A stretch of DNA of 40,669 bases from Anaerolineae bacterium (GTDB lineage: Bacteria; Chloroflexota; Anaerolineae; B4-G1; SLSP01): contig JAFGFB010000302.1 of assembly GCA_016931315.1 (NCBI GenBank), forward strand, positions 1-40,669, written 5' to 3'. How positions within the stretch are numbered: position 1 is the stretch's first letter; every line of letters begins with the position of its first letter. Below the pieces are notes generated by a model. That model was not told the DNA's origin and made no database searches. It saw nothing but the letters and a program-made list of their open reading frames with translations. Shown here piece after piece: positions 33,732 through 40,669 of the stretch. The translations under genes and the position numbers were made by a program.

Positions 33732-35024
33732 CTAGATCCCCAAGCGCTTGACTTCTTCCCGCAACCAGGGCCGAAAATCCGGATGAGCAATGCCAATTAA
33801 CGCTGCACTACGGTCGCGCAGGCAAAGCCCGCGCAGTTCAGCGACGCCAAACTCAGTCACCACGGTATCCACATCCTGTGAAGGTACCGTTACTTCCGCA
33901 CCAGCGCTGAGCTGTGGCACAATCGTGGAGACCGTTCCATCTTTCGCCGTGGAGCGCAAAGCGATGATTCCCCGTCCACCCGGTGACATCTGCGCTCCGC
34001 GATGGGTATCCAGTTGCCCGCCGGTGCCGCTAAAGTGCCGGCTACCGATGCTCTGCGAGCAAACCTGCCCCAATACATCTACCTGCAATGCAGTGTTGAT
34101 GCTCACCATCTTCGTATTGCGCCCCAGCACATAAGGATCGTTGGTCACCTTGCCCTGCTGGAACTCCACAGCCACGTTATTGTGAATGAAGTCATAGAGC
34201 TTCTGTGTGCCTAGCGCAAAGGCGCCGACCAGCTTATTGGGCCATAACGTCTTCCGGCGACCCGTAATCACACCCGCCTCGAAGAGGTCCACCATGCCAT
34301 CCGTGAACATCTCGGTGTGAACGCCCAAATCATGTTTCTCGTAGAGACTATGGGCAATGGCATTGGGGATGCCGCCGATACCCAGTTGGAGGGTGGCGCC
34401 ATCCTCGATAAGATCAGCGATGTAATGCCCAATCGTGGCTTCCACATCCGCGGGTTCGATGGAAGCCAATGTGACCAGCGGGGCCTCGTGCTCCACGATA
34501 TAATCCACGTCCCGCAAGCTAATCTGCGTGTCACCCAGCGTCCACGGCAGATTGGGGTTGATTTCCAAAACTACCACGTCCGCCGCATCAAGCAATTGCC
34601 GCTCGAAAACCAAAGAAGTCGAAAGCGACATAATGCCCCGGTCATTAGGTGGAGTTGCCGTGCCCCAAAAGACATTCAACCCTCCCGCATGGATGCGGTC
34701 ACTGCCGGCACGGTGAAGGTTGTTGGGAACATAGGATACCATGCCCAATGGGTGCGCCTTACGGTCAGGCACACCGTAGAACCAGTTTTCGAGGAAGAAA
34801 TGCCCTGCCATCTCTAGCTTCGTATAAAAGCCATAGTGACGCATCGGCAAGCACATGAAAATATGAACATCCTCTAAGCGACCGGCATGATGTTCCAGCT
34901 CCGAAAGCAATCCAACGGGCTCCGAGGCGCACATCGCCGTAACTACGCGTTGCCTGGAACGCAACATCCCCACAGCCTCGGGAATGGAGATCAGCTTTTC
35001 GGCGTACATGGATTTGAAATTCAT
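33732..35024 (-). CDS. Acetyl-CoA hydrolase / 4-hydroxybutyrate CoA-transferase family protein
   Basis: A 430-residue CoA-transferase. The N-terminal half has AGRLEDVHIFMCLP, and GGLNVFWGTATPPNDRGIMSLS resembles the family's P..D..G segment. The C-terminal half has LQLGIGGIPNAI (213-224) and the catalytic Glu238 in HTEMFTDGMVDL, which forms the glutamyl-CoA thioester in known members, then GGQLDTHRGAQMSPGGRGIIALRST and VVTEFGVAELRG. It probably activates an imported carboxylate using acetyl-CoA or another acyl-CoA. GAGGAG precedes the ATG. Confidence 0.9.
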   Translation of the reverse strand: MNFKSMYAEKLISIPEAVGMLRSRQRVVTAMCASEPVGLLSELEHHAGRLEDVHIFMCLPMRHYGFYTKLEMAGHFFLENWFYGVPDRKAHPLGMVSYVPNNLHRAGSDRIHAGGLNVFWGTATPPNDRGIMSLSTSLVFERQLLDAADVVVLEINPNLPWTLGDTQISLRDVDYIVEHEAPLVTLASIEPADVEATIGHYIADLIEDGATLQLGIGGIPNAIAHSLYEKHDLGVHTEMFTDGMVDLFEAGVITGRRKTLWPNKLVGAFALGTQKLYDFIHNNVAVEFQQGKVTNDPYVLGRNTKMVSINTALQVDVLGQVCSQSIGSRHFSGTGGQLDTHRGAQMSPGGRGIIALRSTAKDGTVSTIVPQLSAGAEVTVPSQDVDTVVTEFGVAELRGLCLRDRSAALIGIAHPDFRPWLREEVKRLGI

Positions 35025-35036
35025 AGCATCTCCTCA

Positions 35037-35123
35037 GTAGGGGCGCACCTACGTGTGCGCCCGCCTATGTGTGCACCCGAAACACGGCAGACACGTAGGG
35101 CAGACACGTAGGTCTGCCCCTAC
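35037..35123. repeat. GTAGGGGC-bounded repeat element
   Basis: An 87-base element with inverted ends GTAGGGGC (35037) and GCCCCTAC (35116-35123). It holds inner repeats such as GCACCTACGTGTGCGCC and two copies of GCAGACACGTAGG. It fills the gap between the CoA-transferase and KAS III-like genes, and its right end supplies the stop codon of the latter (35120-35122). Related to 32121. Confidence 0.8.
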
Positions 35124-36127
35124 GGCATAATAAAAGCTGAACCGGCTTGATTGTAGCCCACGCCGGAACCGACAAAGAGCACCAGGTCGCCGGACTTGAT
35201 TTTCCCCTGCTTGCGCGCGTCATCGAAAGCCATCGGCAAACATGCGGAGCCACTGTAGCCCCATTTATCCATAATCCAGTGCGCCTTGCTCAACGGCAAT
35301 CCCAACTCGCCCATCACCAGTTCGATGCTGTTATAACGCACTTGCGTGAAGATGATCATGTCCACATCTTCAATAGCAAAGCCGCCATTCGCGACGAGTT
35401 CCCGAATACGCTGGGGCCAACCGACGTTATTTACCTCAGGCGGGAATGCCTGGATCAAGCGCACTTTAGTGCGCCCCGCCGCGACACTTTCAGGGGTTGC
35501 CGGCTCAAAAGTGCCGCCGGAATAAATACCCCAATGCTTGTGGTAGGAGCCATCCGCGAAGAACGTGGAGGTGACAAAACCGGGCTTATCAGCACCGGTC
35601 AGCACCGCCGCGCCGGCGCCGTCACCGTAGAAGAAAGCCATCACATCGCGCTGCCAGTCGGCAAGCTTGTGCATCATATACGCGCCGATGACAAGGATAT
35701 ATTTCATGTGCGGATTGGTCGTCAACAGTCCGGCAGCAATGTTCAGCCCGGTGGGAAAGGAAGCACAGGCGCAGCCCACATCAAAGGTACCGGCATTCAC
35801 CGCGCCGAGCTTGTGCTGCACGACCACGGAGGTCGCAGGCGTGATATAGTCCGGGCTATCGGTTCCTAGAATGATCAAATCTACGTCTTCCGGCTTGACC
35901 CCCGCATCCGCAAGCGCATCCTTCCCCGCCTCGACCGCCAGGTCGGAGGTTGCCCAATCATCGGGAGCGTACCAGCGCGTCTTGATGTTGCTGCTCGCCT
36001 CGAACTTAGCCACCACCTCAGCCAGTTTGGGGTTGGTCTCGGCTAACAACGCCGCATAGCGCTCGTTGCTCATCTCGATGGGCGGAACACATCGCCCGGT
36101 ACCAATAATCGTTCCGTGTCTAGTCAT
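35120..36127 (-). CDS. KAS III (FabH)-like acyl-condensing or acyltransfer enzyme, atypical active site
   Basis: A 335-residue thiolase-fold protein of the 3-oxoacyl-ACP synthase III/HMG-CoA synthase group. It has IIGTGRCVPP at the start, WATSDLAVEAGKDALADAG, LGTDSPDYITPAT, nucleophile Cys121 in GCACASFPTG, FFYGDGAGAAVL and a FabH-like C-terminus. Where FabH has the catalytic His (HQAN) this protein reads TQVR with Thr261, and where FabH has the Asn of GNTSAAS it reads GYSGSAC with Tyr291. Without these residues decarboxylative condensation is doubtful, so an acyltransferase or other condensation is possible. AGGAGAAGG precedes the ATG. Confidence 0.87.
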   Translation of the reverse strand: MTRHGTIIGTGRCVPPIEMSNERYAALLAETNPKLAEVVAKFEASSNIKTRWYAPDDWATSDLAVEAGKDALADAGVKPEDVDLIILGTDSPDYITPATSVVVQHKLGAVNAGTFDVGCACASFPTGLNIAAGLLTTNPHMKYILVIGAYMMHKLADWQRDVMAFFYGDGAGAAVLTGADKPGFVTSTFFADGSYHKHWGIYSGGTFEPATPESVAAGRTKVRLIQAFPPEVNNVGWPQRIRELVANGGFAIEDVDMIIFTQVRYNSIELVMGELGLPLSKAHWIMDKWGYSGSACLPMAFDDARKQGKIKSGDLVLFVGSGVGYNQAGSAFIMP

Positions 36128-36213
36128 AGTCCTTCTCCTGTGTCGGAATGCCTATCCAAGGGTACAGTAACAAGCAAGCCTACCAGAACAGGTGTCCTTC
36201 ACCTGCACCCTGC

Positions 36214-36978
36214 CTATGTGCCAATCACGATCCCGCCATCCACACTGATGGTAGTCCCGTGCACATAAGCCGCCTCGTCGCTGGCCAACCACAGGAAAGC
36301 ATTGGCAATGTCCTCGGGCTTTCCCAGACGTCCCAAGGGAGTCTTGGCTTTCATATCTTCGAGCACCTTTTCCGGCATCTTCTGCACCATCTCGGTCGCG
36401 ATGAAGCCCGGCGCGATAGCATTGACGCGGACGCCAAAACGCCCCAACTCACGCGCCCACACCTTGGTCATCCCAATGACGCCCGATTTGGTAGCGACGT
36501 AGTTGGTCTGTCCGAAATTGCCGTACAGGCCTACAACGGAGGAAACATTGAGGATGACACCCGCGCCCTGCTTGATCATATAGGGCGCTACAGCTTGCGC
36601 GCAGTTGAAAACACCCTTGAGGTTAATACCCACAACCAGATCAAATGCCGCCTCTTCCATCTGCTTAACGAGCTCGCCGTCCTTCATCTTGACGAAAAGC
36701 CCATCACGGGTAATGCCGGCGTTATTAATCAGCACATCCACGCGCCCGTAACGCGCCACAACATCATCAACCCAGGCCTGTACCTCTTGCCGGTCGGCAA
36801 CATTGACCTTATAGAACGTTGCATCATTACCCAGCTGTGCGACCAACGCCTTGCCGGCTTCTTCGTTGAGATCGCAGATGACCACCTTTGCACCTTCCCG
36901 GGCAAAGGTCTCGGCAGCAGCCTTCCCGATGCCTGATGCCCCACCGGTAATGAGGGTAACTTTATCCTTCAAGCGCAT
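36214..36978 (-). CDS. fabG: 3-oxoacyl-(ACP/CoA) reductase, SDR family (FabG/PhaB-like)
   Basis: A 254-residue classical short-chain dehydrogenase that probably reduces or oxidises a 3-oxoacyl/3-hydroxyacyl thioester. Visible features are the cofactor site TGGASGIG (11-18), ICDLNEE after strand 2 (the Asp favours NAD), NNAG (85-88), catalytic Ser147 in NVSSVVG, Tyr160 and Lys164 in NYVATK, APGFIATEM and the C-terminal VDGG. The start at 36978 has GAGGAGG seven bases upstream; the longer frame from 37134 runs through the repeats and was rejected. It is the first gene of the minus-strand metabolic series. Confidence 0.9.
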   Translation of the reverse strand: MRLKDKVTLITGGASGIGKAAAETFAREGAKVVICDLNEEAGKALVAQLGNDATFYKVNVADRQEVQAWVDDVVARYGRVDVLINNAGITRDGLFVKMKDGELVKQMEEAAFDLVVGINLKGVFNCAQAVAPYMIKQGAGVILNVSSVVGLYGNFGQTNYVATKSGVIGMTKVWARELGRFGVRVNAIAPGFIATEMVQKMPEKVLEDMKAKTPLGRLGKPEDIANAFLWLASDEAAYVHGTTISVDGGIVIGT

Positions 36979-37063
36979 TTGTTGCCTCCTCAGAATAATA
37001 ATTGATTGAAACGTGAGCAGTGGGGAGAAACAGGTACACGACACCCACCACTCAAATGCCAGG

Positions 37064-37107
37064 GCGTTGTACCCAACGCGTTGTACCCAACGCGTTGGGT
37101 ACAACGC
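37064..37107. repeat. 14-bp repeat cluster with 30-bp perfect palindrome
   Basis: GCGTTGTACCCAAC occurs twice directly (37064-37077, 37078-37091), then once inverted. Bases 37078-37107 form a perfect palindrome of 30 bases. The same unit occurs at 33699. Confidence 0.9.
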
Positions 37108-37195
37108 TGGAGCCTGGCGTTCCCTTATCATCATACCAAACAGGAGTTACCAGAAAGTTACAGCGCTGCATTTCGCGCGCCAGAATTTACCTACC

Positions 37196-37233
37196 CAAAG
37201 AAATCACCCCAGCGGTTGTACCACTGGGGTGAT
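37196..37233 (-). terminator. Terminator of the MalT-like regulator gene
   Basis: On the minus strand ATCACCCCAG pairs perfectly with CTGGGGTGAT (37224-37233 and 37203-37212). An inner GGT/ACC pairing extends the stem, and the stem is followed by TTCTTT. It lies 48 bases after the stop at 37281. Confidence 0.75.
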
Positions 37234-37280
37234 CATGTTTTGGAAAGTCCCGTTTCAGTTAACGCGCAGTTTGCGCGCAA

Positions 37281-40200
37281 CTAGAAACCGTCGAGGTTTA
37301 TCGTTGCATATACCCGCGCTGTCTCCTCTGATGGCGCCACGTCCAACTCCTCACGCAAGGCTTCCACACACCGTTGATAGACGCGCAAAGCCTGAGGACG
37401 ATTCCCCAAGCGCGCATGCGCCAGCATCAGCAGCCGGTAGGCTTCTTCCCAACAATTGTCGCGCAACAACAACGCTTCGCAGACCTCGACAACTTCCGCC
37501 CACCCACCACGTTCTGCGAGCGTTTGCGCCAGACGCTCCGCTACACGGATATACAACCCGCGCAACCGCTCGCGCTCCTCAAACGCCCATTCGGCGTAAG
37601 GGTATTCCTGCAGGTAATCCCCCTGATAAAGTGCCAAAGCGATCCGGTACTGCGCCAGAGCGGCATCAGAATCATGCCCCCACAACGCATCACCAGCAGC
37701 AATAGCTTGCTCAACCTGCTCTACATCCAGCACTACATCCGCGCCGGCACGCCACCCATAGAGGGTGCCTTCGCGCACAATGAAAGCCGAGGGCGCGTTA
37801 GCCTTACGCTCTGGCTCCAACACCTTAAAGGCGGTGCTGAGCGCCACCTTGAAATCGCGCAGCGCAATTTCGGGCTCCTGACCGGGCCACAGCAGTTCAA
37901 GAATCTGGTCGCGTTCAAGCATCTGTCGCCGGTAACCCAACAAGAGCTGAAACATCTGCCGGGCGCTCTCCCGGCGCCACTCCTGAGGTCCCACCTCTTC
38001 CAAACCACGCCACACTCGGAAAGCGCCCAAAGTCTGCACCCGCAGCTGGAAACCAGGATGGAATGTGCCCCCCGTTATGCCCCAATGCGCCAACAACTCC
38101 CCGGCAAAAGCCCGCTCGATATCCGACTCCCAGGCATAGAGGAGCAAAGGGATTATCCGGCGGGGATCGCGCGGACCCAGCAGGGTTTGTTGGGTGAGCA
38201 AACCCTCATAATGCTGTTCACGAATCAGCTGCAATAGAAGTTCCAGACCGCGCGCCAGCCTGAGGGTATCCTCGGCATCCTGCCACAACAGGCACTGCCA
38301 CAAGCGCGTAATCGCTTGCCCGTAGGTATCTCCGCACTCATGGAAAACATTGAGCGCCTGCGCCAACCACTCAGCCGCAAGATCAGCCTTCCGCGCCAAC
38401 ACATAAGTTGCGCCCAAAGAGATACGAATCAATGCCCCAATCCAGGCATCACCCGCCTGCTCAGCCAGAGAAATACCCTGTGCAGCAGCGCGCTCCGCCC
38501 CGTCCAACACCCCTTGAAAACCATGGGCACGCGTAAGCCCCCAATAAGCTTCCACGCGCAAGCGCGGCACAGCCAGCCTATCACTCCAGCGAATTGCCTC
38601 GCGAAAACAACGACAAGCCTCCTCATAACTACGCGGATCGTTGAGTAACAACCAGGCATGTCCCTGGCGCATATAACCTACTGCAGTAATGAAAGGAGAA
38701 TGCAGCGCACGCCCACGCTCGGTGCCCTCGAGAGCATAGCGGTACGCGGCTGTCCCTTCGCCTTGCAGCGAGAGGATTAGCGAGAGTAACAACAGGGTCT
38801 CGCGATGCGCGCGCGGACGGTTTACCGGGTCATGGCGTTCGTGCTCAATTCCCCGTTCCAGCACCTGACGCGCCTGTTCCAGTCGTCCTGTGCGCAGCAT
38901 CACCCGCACCGCCACTTCATCCTCGCCGGGTCCCTCTTCACGCAAGGCGCGCGCCTGCGCCTGTAAACCCTGGGCTTCTTCAGGGCGTCCCAGGTTCAGC
39001 CGGTTTTCCGCCATCAATTCCAGGAGATTGGCGCGGGTCTCGCGATCTTCCTGCCCATCTGAAATACGCAGCGCTTCCTGAAGAATGCTCTCCGCCTGGC
39101 TGGGGTCCACCGTATCCAGATAGACCCGCGCCTGGCCGCGCAGCGCTTGTCCCACGGCAGCACTGTCGCTTATCTGCCGGGCACGCTGCTCTGCCTGCCT
39201 GTACCAGCCGAGAGCTTCGGCGAAGCGACTGCGCAGCCGAGCGATATCGCCCCAGTACGCCAGCAACCGGGGATGGAGCTGTGATATAGAAAGCGGCAAC
39301 GCGTTGAGCCAGCCCAGTAACCGATCCAGGCGCCCGGCACGAACCATCAAATGCCCAAGTGTGTTGAGCACCACCGCAGCATCCTCAAAGGCTCCAGCCG
39401 CCAGCAGATGCTCAACAGCAGATTCCATATCGCTATAGTGTTGAAAACACCCTGCCGCCCGGTAATGATAGCGTTGAGATGATAGTGGTTCGAGGCGCCG
39501 CAAGAGAAACTCGCGAAAAAGATGGTGGTAGCGATATTGCCCATCGCCCAAATCGAGAATGAATAAGCTGTTTTCCAACAATAGGCGCAACAGCTGTGCG
39601 CTATCTTGAGCTCCGCGAAGGCAATCACAAATCGGGGCATTCATCTCACGAAGCACAGCTGTGACTTCCAGAAACGATTGCAGTTCAACAGGCTGTTGCT
39701 CCAGAATTTCCTGTGCCAGGTAGGCAACCAGGTGCTGGTCGGGGCCAGAGAGTCGTTCCAAGGCTCGAGGAATCTCAGCCACAGCGCCAGTGCGCACACC
39801 CTGCCACAATAACTGCAATGCAATCGCCCACCCCTCAGTTTTGCTGAAAATAGCAGCGAGCACTTCCGGCGCAAGATTGTAATCGTATTTTTCGCGAAAG
39901 AGCACCCCGATTTCCTCGGACGTAAATGCCAGTTCCGCCTGACCGATCTCCAGAAGCTCGCCCTTAACGCGCCAGGAAAGCAATGAGGGCAGGTCCAGTG
40001 GATAACGGGTCGAGAGAATGACATGCAGGCGTGCGGGCGCGTAGGCAATCAAGCGGTCCAGTAATGTCAACAAGTCCTTTGCGGTGTGCAGGCGGTGTAC
40101 ATCGTCAAGAACCAGGATGACCGGGTATTGCCCCTCCTCCATCAAAGCATTGATCAGCAAATCCACGAATGCTACGCCAGATTCGGGCGCATACCCGGCA

Positions 40201-40511
40201 AAACCTTCCAGCGAAGCCAGCGGAGTATCCACAAGATTGGGAAGCGCCTCGTGAAAACTGTGGAACAAGTGAGGGAGAAAGACCGATGGGTCTGCGTCTT
40301 CGCGCTCAAGATGGTACCAGGCTAGAGCCATGCTGGTCTGCACCAGCGATGCCAGGGCAGTGCTTTTACCATAACCCGTCCCAGCCTGCACAATAGTCAG
40401 GCGATAATCAAGGGCCTCGTGCAGCTTATCCAACACACGCGGACGTTCCAAAGTACGCCGGTGCAACTGAGGTGCTATGAGTTTAGTCCGAACAATCCGT
40501 TCTTGCGACAC
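37281..40511 (-). CDS. MalT-like STAND ATPase regulator with TPR and BTAD activator domain
   Basis: A 1076-residue cytoplasmic transcription regulator. The N-terminal NTPase of MalT/LAL type has RTKLIAPQLHRRTLERPRV, Walker A QAGTGYGKST (42-51) and Walker B VILVLDDVHRL (131-141), followed by a winged-helix/arm region. Residues about 340-800 are TPR-like helical repeats that would bind an inducer. Instead of a LuxR HTH, the C-terminus has an OmpR-like winged helix (about 824-915, LRVQTLGAFRVWRG, QILELLWPG, LRDFKVALSTAFKVLEP) and a BTAD domain (about 925-1070, YQGDYLQEYPYAEWAFEERE, LREELDVAPSEET), as in SARP activators. It starts with GTG at 40511 after GAGG. It may control the metabolic series downstream. 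Confidence 0.88.
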   Translation of the reverse strand: MSQERIVRTKLIAPQLHRRTLERPRVLDKLHEALDYRLTIVQAGTGYGKSTALASLVQTSMALAWYHLEREDADPSVFLPHLFHSFHEALPNLVDTPLASLEGFAGYAPESGVAFVDLLINALMEEGQYPVILVLDDVHRLHTAKDLLTLLDRLIAYAPARLHVILSTRYPLDLPSLLSWRVKGELLEIGQAELAFTSEEIGVLFREKYDYNLAPEVLAAIFSKTEGWAIALQLLWQGVRTGAVAEIPRALERLSGPDQHLVAYLAQEILEQQPVELQSFLEVTAVLREMNAPICDCLRGAQDSAQLLRLLLENSLFILDLGDGQYRYHHLFREFLLRRLEPLSSQRYHYRAAGCFQHYSDMESAVEHLLAAGAFEDAAVVLNTLGHLMVRAGRLDRLLGWLNALPLSISQLHPRLLAYWGDIARLRSRFAEALGWYRQAEQRARQISDSAAVGQALRGQARVYLDTVDPSQAESILQEALRISDGQEDRETRANLLELMAENRLNLGRPEEAQGLQAQARALREEGPGEDEVAVRVMLRTGRLEQARQVLERGIEHERHDPVNRPRAHRETLLLLSLILSLQGEGTAAYRYALEGTERGRALHSPFITAVGYMRQGHAWLLLNDPRSYEEACRCFREAIRWSDRLAVPRLRVEAYWGLTRAHGFQGVLDGAERAAAQGISLAEQAGDAWIGALIRISLGATYVLARKADLAAEWLAQALNVFHECGDTYGQAITRLWQCLLWQDAEDTLRLARGLELLLQLIREQHYEGLLTQQTLLGPRDPRRIIPLLLYAWESDIERAFAGELLAHWGITGGTFHPGFQLRVQTLGAFRVWRGLEEVGPQEWRRESARQMFQLLLGYRRQMLERDQILELLWPGQEPEIALRDFKVALSTAFKVLEPERKANAPSAFIVREGTLYGWRAGADVVLDVEQVEQAIAAGDALWGHDSDAALAQYRIALALYQGDYLQEYPYAEWAFEERERLRGLYIRVAERLAQTLAERGGWAEVVEVCEALLLRDNCWEEAYRLLMLAHARLGNRPQALRVYQRCVEALREELDVAPSEETARVYATINLDGF

Positions 40512-40542
40512 GCCAAGGCCTCTTCATTAACCATCAATCACG

Positions 40543-40570
40543 ATTGTAGTTGAATTATCAGGATGGGCAA
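40543..40570 (-). promoter_or_regulatory. Promoter of the MalT-like regulator gene
   Basis: On the minus strand TTGCCC (40570-40565), a 16-base spacer and TACAAT (40548-40543) resemble a sigma70 promoter, with about 31 bases from the -10 box to the GTG start. Confidence 0.45.
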
Positions 40571-40644
40571 ACCGAGTGCCAAGGGTGCGTTTCAGTTTTG
40601 GGGCAAAAGCAAGACGGCTATCATGCAAACGCCTTCCCTTTGAT

Positions 40645-40669
40645 TGATTTTTGTGATGGGGCTTTGCCC
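40645..40669. repeat. Possible third copy of the GGTGATTTT palindrome, cut by the window end
   Basis: TGATTTTTGTGATGGGGC then TTT then GCCC resembles the left arm, loop and start of the right arm of the palindromes at 4937 and 13786. The window ends before the second arm is complete. Confidence 0.25.

Larger units (their letters stand above)
36979..37280. other. Gene-free region before the metabolic series
   Basis: This 302-base gap holds the leader and presumed promoter of the SDR gene, a 14-bp repeat cluster (37064-37107) and the terminator of the MalT-like gene (37196-37233). A TATTAT at about 37000 on the minus strand is a possible -10 box without a good -35. The short open frames crossing it read repeat sequence and are not genes. 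Confidence 0.6.

Noticed and set aside
33647-33796. N-terminal extension of the lipocalin-like protein from an ATG at 33796
   Set aside because: It would overlap the CoA-transferase end and translate the 14-bp repeats, whereas the ATG at 33646 has AGGAGG directly upstream.
36148-36936. 262-codon plus-strand frame opposite the SDR gene
   Set aside because: It is the antisense of a well-conserved SDR gene and has no domain or ribosome site.
37013-37705. 230-codon plus-strand frame crossing the 14-bp repeats
   Set aside because: It joins repeat sequence with the antisense of the MalT-like gene end; its proline/arginine-rich translation has no conserved pattern.

Overview
The window looks like a piece of a Chloroflexota chromosome, most likely Anaerolineae-like. 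The evidence is family-level pattern recognition, not a search: a large secreted beta-helix/Calx-beta protein ending in FLPLVLRN, very large GAF-type sensor kinases, a MalT-like ATPase/TPR regulator fused to a BTAD activator domain, many tandem short repeats between genes, and moderately high GC. No rRNA, tRNA, transposase, phage gene or CRISPR array was seen.

Region 1 (1-13.8 kb, all plus strand): the 3' part of a secreted CSLREA/beta-helix/Calx-beta protein; a 68-residue conserved small protein; a UDP-glucose 4-epimerase (galE) with a good sigma70-like promoter; an ETHE1-like metallo-beta-lactamase/double rhodanese protein; a 2-oxoacid:ferredoxin oxidoreductase (korAB, with the gamma domain fused to alpha); an OmpR-type regulator and its kinase; and a lipoprotein HtrA protease. 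The HtrA gene is preceded by an 11-bp-spaced direct repeat, a TATAAT box and a structured leader, which suggests a CssRS-HtrA-like envelope stress circuit.

Region 2 (14-22.3 kb): a 1177-residue soluble hybrid sensor kinase (four GAF domains, PAS, HisKA, HATPase) converges on, and overlaps by 37 bp, a minus-strand operon. That operon encodes a NarX-like kinase with an unexplained beta-rich C-terminal domain, an SPFH protein without its own membrane anchor, a three-helix membrane protein and a NarL-like regulator. It may be a membrane-state sensing system. Upstream lies an AviRa-family 23S rRNA methyltransferase, the fold known for avilamycin resistance, with a leaderless-looking promoter.

Region 3 (22.4-37 kb, all minus strand): a long co-directional series that probably takes up a carboxylate and processes it as an acyl-CoA. 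It has an SDR reductase, a KAS III-like enzyme that keeps the Cys but lacks the usual His and Asn, a family-I-like CoA-transferase, a small lipocalin-like protein, two alpha/beta hydrolases, an SCP2-type thiolase with its DUF35 Zn-ribbon partner, and a branched-chain-amino-acid-type ABC transporter. The transporter's binding protein is an internal tandem duplication (two 392-residue copies in one lipoprotein), and its LivH permease carries about 150 extra residues.

Region 4 (37.2-40.7 kb): a 1076-residue MalT/BTAD regulator on the minus strand, ended by a terminator hairpin. It is a plausible but unproven regulator of the neighbouring catabolic series.

Several short repeat families lie between genes: a roughly 45-bp palindrome acting as terminator (two clear copies, one possible cut copy), GTAGGGGC-bounded arrays, and 14-bp GCGTTGTACCCAAC units. 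Three genes have their stop codon inside such a repeat.
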